A stretch of DNA of 64,000 nucleotides. Origin: Dechloromonas sp. Lineage in GTDB: Bacteria > Pseudomonadota > Gammaproteobacteria > Burkholderiales > Rhodocyclaceae. Shown here one piece after another: positions 62,894 to 64,000 of this stretch (position 1 is its first letter; every line of letters starts with the position of its first letter). Location of the stretch: assembly GCA_016790815.1 (NCBI GenBank), contig JAEUOG010000064.1:1-64000 (forward strand), in the 5' to 3' direction. The notes beneath the pieces are model-generated. The model ran no database searches and was not told the origin of the DNA. It saw only the letters and a list, made by a program, of their open reading frames with translations. The position numbers were made by a program, and so were the translations under genes.

Positions 62894-64000
62894 ATGGCAG
62901 CCTCGTCGGTTGGTATGCAAGATTTCCTGGCACGACTGAATGTCTCGCAGTTGGCGGCGCCGGTCTTGATCATGATGATTCTGGCGATGATGGTATTGCC
63001 ACTTCCGGCATTCGCGCTGGATGTGTTCTTTACCTTCAACATCGCAATATCGGTGATGGTTCTGCTTGTTGCGGTCAACACGCAAAAAACATTGGATTTC
63101 TCGGTTTTCCCGACCGTGCTCCTCGTCACCACCTTGCTTCGTTTGTCGTTGAACGTAGCTTCGACCCGGATTGTGATGCTCGAGGGGCACAACGGTCCTG
63201 ATGCTGCTGGAAAAGTTATCGAAGCTTTTGGCCATTTCATGGTGGGCGGAAACTTCGCTGTTGGCATCCTTGTATTTCTGATCCTCGTCGTCATCAATTT
63301 TGTGGTTATAACCAAGGGTGCCGGTCGTGTGGCGGAGGTGTCTGCGCGGTTTACGCTTGATGCCATGCCTGGCAAGCAGATGGCGATCGATGCGGATCTG
63401 AATGCAGGGCTGATTGGCGAGGAGGACGCTCGCAGGCGTCGTTCCGAAATTTCCCGTGAAGCCGAGTTTTTTGGTTCCATGGATGGTGCCTCCAAGTTTG
63501 TCCGTGGCGATGCGATCGCCGGCATCATCATCATGCTGCTCAATGTTGTGGGCGGGCTGATCGTCGGGGTGCTTCAGCACAACATGGAACTGGCACAGGC
63601 GGCAAAGAACTACACCTTGTTGACAATCGGCGATGGCCTTGTTGCGCAAATTCCAGGGCTTATCATTTCCATCGCGGCAGGCATGGTTGTGACACGGGTT
63701 TCGGATGATCGTGACATCGGTCAGCAGGTCTTGGTACAGATGTTCCGAAGCGCCAAGGTGATCGGCATCACGGCGGGGATCATCGGGATTCTTGGTCTCA
63801 TTCCGGGTATGCCAAATCTGGTCTTTCTCGGATTGGCGTCCGGTATGGGCTGGATATCCTGGCGAATGATGGAAAAAGAGAAGCGGATCGTCGAGGCGCC
63901 GGTCAAGGTGGCCCCCGCACCCGTTCAGGAGGCGATGGAGGCAAGCTGGGGCGATGTGGCTCCGCTGGATGTCCTTGGACTCGAGGTCGGTTATCGCCTG
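62894..64000 (+). CDS. flhA: Flagellar export gate protein FlhA, 5' part
   Basis: The first 369 codons of flhA, open at the end of the window. It reads MAASSVGMQDFLARLN, then NVASTRIVMLEGHNGPD, then FVVITKGAGRVAEVSARF and LDAMPGKQMAIDADLNAG, all diagnostic of the FlhA/InvA family, with about eight transmembrane helices and the start of the cytoplasmic domain. FlhA is a core of the export gate. It starts at the base after the flhB stop. Confidence 0.96.
   Translation, partial: MAASSVGMQDFLARLNVSQLAAPVLIMMILAMMVLPLPAFALDVFFTFNIAISVMVLLVAVNTQKTLDFSVFPTVLLVTTLLRLSLNVASTRIVMLEGHNGPDAAGKVIEAFGHFMVGGNFAVGILVFLILVVINFVVITKGAGRVAEVSARFTLDAMPGKQMAIDADLNAGLIGEEDARRRRSEISREAEFFGSMDGASKFVRGDAIAGIIIMLLNVVGGLIVGVLQHNMELAQAAKNYTLLTIGDGLVAQIPGLIISIAAGMVVTRVSDDRDIGQQVLVQMFRSAKVIGITAGIIGILGLIPGMPNLVFLGLASGMGWISWRMMEKEKRIVEAPVKVAPAPVQEAMEASWGDVAPLDVLGLEVGYRL

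Noticed and set aside
62075..63649. 524-residue frame opposite flhB and flhA
   Set aside because: Antisense shadow; flhA, which is open at the window end, is the real gene here.
1..64000. CRISPR array, insertion sequence, prophage or genomic-island boundary
   Set aside because: No regularly spaced repeats, transposase or integrase genes, or tRNA-embedded direct repeats were seen; both tRNAs have normal terminators after them.

Overview
The window is about 64 kb of bacterial chromosome with dense, mostly collinear genes and no insertion sequences, prophage genes or CRISPR arrays that I can see. The gene families (GTP-type PEP carboxykinase, ccoNOQP-ccoG-ccoH with a DUF3149 gene, pilS/pilR next to ampD, CheZ beside two CheV proteins, flhB-flhA) fit a motile, facultatively respiring betaproteobacterium. 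From memory of gene order the best guess is the Rhodocyclales (Dechloromonas/Azonexus-like), but this is inference and not proved by the sequence.

Layout. 1-3.3 kb: the 3' end of a 5S rRNA and its terminator, tcdA and an Hpt/HD-GYP protein on the minus strand, then ispB and tRNA-Pro. 3.4-7.2 kb: a PP0621-like membrane protein, the pilS-pilR type IV pilus two-component pair and ampD. 7.1-14 kb: an aminotransferase, pckG, divergent maeB and a PBP7-like endopeptidase, forming a C4/C3 anaplerotic block (PEP carboxykinase, malic enzyme). 14-19.8 kb: an IclR regulator divergent from a compact lactate-utilisation operon (lutA, lutB, a truncated aldehyde-dehydrogenase-like protein, a D-2-hydroxyacid dehydrogenase, lutC and a small Cys-containing membrane protein). 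19.9-24.9 kb: an S4 RNA-binding protein, a small Arg-rich protein, an acyltransferase, a Pit phosphate transporter with its PhoU-like partner, a TDT-family transporter and an alpha/beta hydrolase. 25-32.7 kb: a first ccoG, a sigma-54 regulator with a Cys-rich PAS domain, a PEBP-like protein, murJ, tRNA-Thr, a REC-GGDEF diguanylate cyclase and a short-chain dehydrogenase.

32.7-41.1 kb is a full cbb3 oxidase locus: ccoI and ccoS (copper supply and assembly), then ccoNOQP behind a well-placed FNR-type box, a second ccoG, ccoH and a DUF3149 gene. 42.2-64 kb is a motility and chemotaxis block: motAB; cheY-cheA-cheW-two chemoreceptors-cheR-cheD-cheB; then a STAS protein, two cheV, a second cheY, cheZ and a second cheA; then flhB and the start of flhA, which runs off the window. 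Both receptors end in an EWEEF tail matching the known CheR/CheB tether consensus, so they and the encoded CheR plausibly form an adaptation module.

Most unusual points: a catalytically incomplete aldehyde-dehydrogenase-like protein inside the lut operon; a CheA with five copies of a (F/Y)GFFxPL motif in its linker; a CheZ whose N-terminus carries two copies of an acidic helix resembling its own C-terminal CheY-binding peptide; two ccoG genes; and intrinsic terminators placed immediately upstream of two start codons. I did not find a locus that I can confidently call a wholly undescribed system.
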